The notes under the pieces are model-generated. The model was not told the DNA's origin and did no database searches. It saw nothing but the letters and a program-made list of their open reading frames with translations. From the NCBI RefSeq assembly GCF_010671565.1, contig NZ_JAABOQ010000001.1, positions 186,001 to 250,000 of the forward strand: a stretch of DNA of 64,000 bases, read 5' to 3'. Shown here in pieces: positions 62,410 through 64,000 of this stretch. Every line of letters begins with the position of its first letter. Position 1 is the first letter of the stretch. Position numbers and translations under genes: made by a program. The stretch is from Spongiivirga citrea (GTDB taxonomy: Bacteria; Bacteroidota; Bacteroidia; Flavobacteriales; Flavobacteriaceae).

Positions 62410-62436
62410 CGCCAAATTTAAACATAACGTTTTACA

Positions 62437-63888
62437 ATGAGTAGTGCAAACGACACTTACGAAAAAGAACTTGCTTTTCAAGCCGACCGTCGCCGAGCGA
62501 CTGTAGAGTTTATTAAAATAGTAAGCGACCTTTGGTATGACAAATCCATCGAACTCGTGCTATTTAGAAATCAACTTATCGACAAAAATGTAAGTGATAT
62601 TATAAACTTACATGAATATGCAGGTGAGTTTGTTCAAAAACCCATTTCAATTTTCGATTCCGTAGAAATCGCACAAGCAATTCACCAAATCAAATTGCCA
62701 CCTGCAAAACTTGACATTGGTAAGTTGACATATGAGTATCATCTGGAAGATGACAAACATGACAATGTAAAGTCTTTTGTATTAAACAAACTTCGTGGCG
62801 CTAATAAAAATGAAGAAATACAACCAAAGGATGTAGTTCTTTATGGATTTGGTCGTATTGGCCGACTTGTAGCTCGTGAATTGATGTCTAAAACAGGGAA
62901 GGGAAGTCAAATGAGACTTCGTGCTATTGTAACGAGAGGAAAAATAACTGAGGATGTACTTGAAAAAAGAGCTTCTTTACTTCGCGGAGATTCAATTCAC
63001 GGTGAATTTTCTGGGACAGTAATTACCGATTTAAAGAAAAAAGCATTGATAATTAATGGAACTACCGTTAATATTATATCAGCAAACAATCCCGAAGATA
63101 TTGATTACACTAAACTAGGTATCGAAGATGCCTTAGTAATTGATAATACGGGAGCATTTAGAGATAAGGAAGCGCTAAGTCGCCACCTAAAGTCTAAAGG
63201 GGCAAGCAAAGTATTGTTAACTGCACCAGGAAAAGGTGTTCCAAATATTGTACACGGTGTAAATCACACAAATTATAATCCTGATCAGGTTGATATATTC
63301 TCAGCAGCATCTTGTACAACCAATGCCATTACTCCTGTTTTAAAAGCAGTAGAAGATTCACTTGGAGTTGTAAGTGGTCATTTAGAAACAATTCATGCCT
63401 ATACAAACGACCAAAACTTGGTCGATAATATGCACAGCAAATATCGTCGTGGTCGTGCTGCAGCTCTAAACATGGTAATTACAGAAACCGGTGCCGGGAA
63501 GGCAGTATCTAAGGCATTACCATCTTTAGAAGGCAAACTTACCTCTAATGCAATTCGTGTTCCTGTACCTAATGGATCACTAGCTATTTTAAAATTGGAA
63601 CTTGGTAATAGTACCTCAAAAGAAGGACTTAATACTTTAATGAAAAAGTATGCCCTAGAAGGTGATCTTGTGGAGCAGATTAAATACTCACTTAATAACG
63701 AGTTGGTATCATCTGATATCGTAGGTTCAGCACAACCTTCTATTTATGATAGCAATGCGACAATAGTAACTGAAAATGGAAAGAATGCAGTACTATATAT
63801 CTGGTATGATAACGAATATGGTTACAGTCATCAGGTTATTAGATTAGCAAAATACATTAGTAAAGTAAGACGTTATACGTATTACTAG
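62437..63888 (+). CDS. glyceraldehyde-3-phosphate dehydrogenase, long form with N-terminal extension
   Basis: A 483-residue GAPDH. The first ~130 residues are an extension not found in the ~335-residue glycolytic enzyme (helical, RRRATVEFIKIVSDLWYDKS). The core then has the NAD(P) site GFGRIGR (137-143), catalytic Cys293 (SAASCTTNAITPV), the HAYTNDQNLVDN segment and the C-terminal WYDNEYGYSHQVI. This long form is, as I recall, common in Bacteroidota next to a standard GAPDH and may favour NADP or the gluconeogenic direction; this is inference. Terminator at 63908. Confidence 0.9.
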   Translation: MSSANDTYEKELAFQADRRRATVEFIKIVSDLWYDKSIELVLFRNQLIDKNVSDIINLHEYAGEFVQKPISIFDSVEIAQAIHQIKLPPAKLDIGKLTYEYHLEDDKHDNVKSFVLNKLRGANKNEEIQPKDVVLYGFGRIGRLVARELMSKTGKGSQMRLRAIVTRGKITEDVLEKRASLLRGDSIHGEFSGTVITDLKKKALIINGTTVNIISANNPEDIDYTKLGIEDALVIDNTGAFRDKEALSRHLKSKGASKVLLTAPGKGVPNIVHGVNHTNYNPDQVDIFSAASCTTNAITPVLKAVEDSLGVVSGHLETIHAYTNDQNLVDNMHSKYRRGRAAALNMVITETGAGKAVSKALPSLEGKLTSNAIRVPVPNGSLAILKLELGNSTSKEGLNTLMKKYALEGDLVEQIKYSLNNELVSSDIVGSAQPSIYDSNATIVTENGKNAVLYIWYDNEYGYSHQVIRLAKYISKVRRYTYY

Positions 63889-63907
63889 ATCCTATATAAC
63901 TTAAAGT

Positions 63908-63942
63908 AAATCCGCAGCTTTTTATAAAACTGCGGATTTTTT
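63908..63942 (+). terminator. intrinsic terminator of the GAPDH gene
   Basis: AAATCCGCAG (63908-63917) pairs perfectly with CTGCGGATTT (63930-63939), followed by T residues. Confidence 0.88.
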
Positions 63943-64000
63943 GTTTTTGAAAATCAACTATTTACAACTAACAACTAATAAGAAAGCTGTATCAAACATC

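Noticed and set aside
1-64000. Prophage, insertion sequence, integrative element or secondary-metabolite cluster
   Set aside because: No transposase, integrase, phage structural gene, relaxase, or polyketide/peptide synthetase motif was seen; gene order looks like ordinary chromosome.

Overview
The window is AT-rich chromosomal DNA from a free-living, probably marine, member of Bacteroidota, class Flavobacteriia (most likely Flavobacteriaceae). The evidence is a SusC/SusD pair, a protein with a type B type-IX-secretion C-terminus, a thrombospondin-type-3 OmpA protein, a BlaI/M56 pair, a type III plus eukaryote-like type II glutamine synthetase pair, a long-form GAPDH, and promoters with the Bacteroidota -7 element TAnnTTTG. 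I cannot name the genus. I see no phage, IS element, CRISPR array or rRNA.

Layout. 1-520: non-coding, with two terminator hairpins and two FNR/CRP-like sites. 521-2968: a DUF2953-like/YtfJ pair and a cation/proton antiporter, followed by a broken small ORF behind a third FNR-like site. 3274-8866 (minus): AlkD-like repair protein, MFS transporter, two uncharacterised proteins and a PgpH-like 7TM-HD phosphodiesterase. 9063-11005: thiolase and NlpC/P60 hydrolase. 11106-14964 (minus): gyrA and a TPR protein. 15227-19716: clpC, a duplicated-domain protein, oxyR-like regulator. 19759-22064: small conserved protein, PBP4-type lipoprotein, secreted protein. 22252-28720: membrane AraC-type regulator and SusC/SusD. 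28956-32223: alpha/beta hydrolase, and a T9SS substrate flanked by two paralogous small proteins. 32213-39459: BtuF-like protein, pyrF, OmpA protein, prfA, a two-gene ABC system, purM. 39562-42945: divergent glutamine synthetases III and II. 43163-49092: glycosyltransferase, Ca2+/Na+ antiporter, BlaI repressor and a multidomain M56/M23 protein. 49470-50267: two tiny genes and apt. 50340-56103 (minus): TolC/permease/adaptor efflux operon and a sugar porter. 56269-56457: tRNA-Pro and tRNA-Ser. 57413-60730 (minus): lysozyme-like protein, mltG, GNAT and dapF. 60881-63888: HtrA protease and GAPDH.

How genes work together. Cell-wall functions recur: dapF makes meso-DAP, MltG and PBP4 act on nascent or crosslinked glycan, and the NlpC/P60, lysozyme-like and M23-containing proteins cleave peptidoglycan. 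The divergent glutamine synthetases share a 187-bp region with two similar GC-rich dyads. The BlaI gene has three dyads at an exact 20-bp period over its promoter. Three FNR/CRP-like sites in the first 3 kb all lie the same distance from a -7-like element. These regulatory architectures, the 18-codon transcription unit at 49.4-49.6 kb and the M56-M23 fusion are the most interesting items. All functional names come from motif reading and memory of families; no database search was run.
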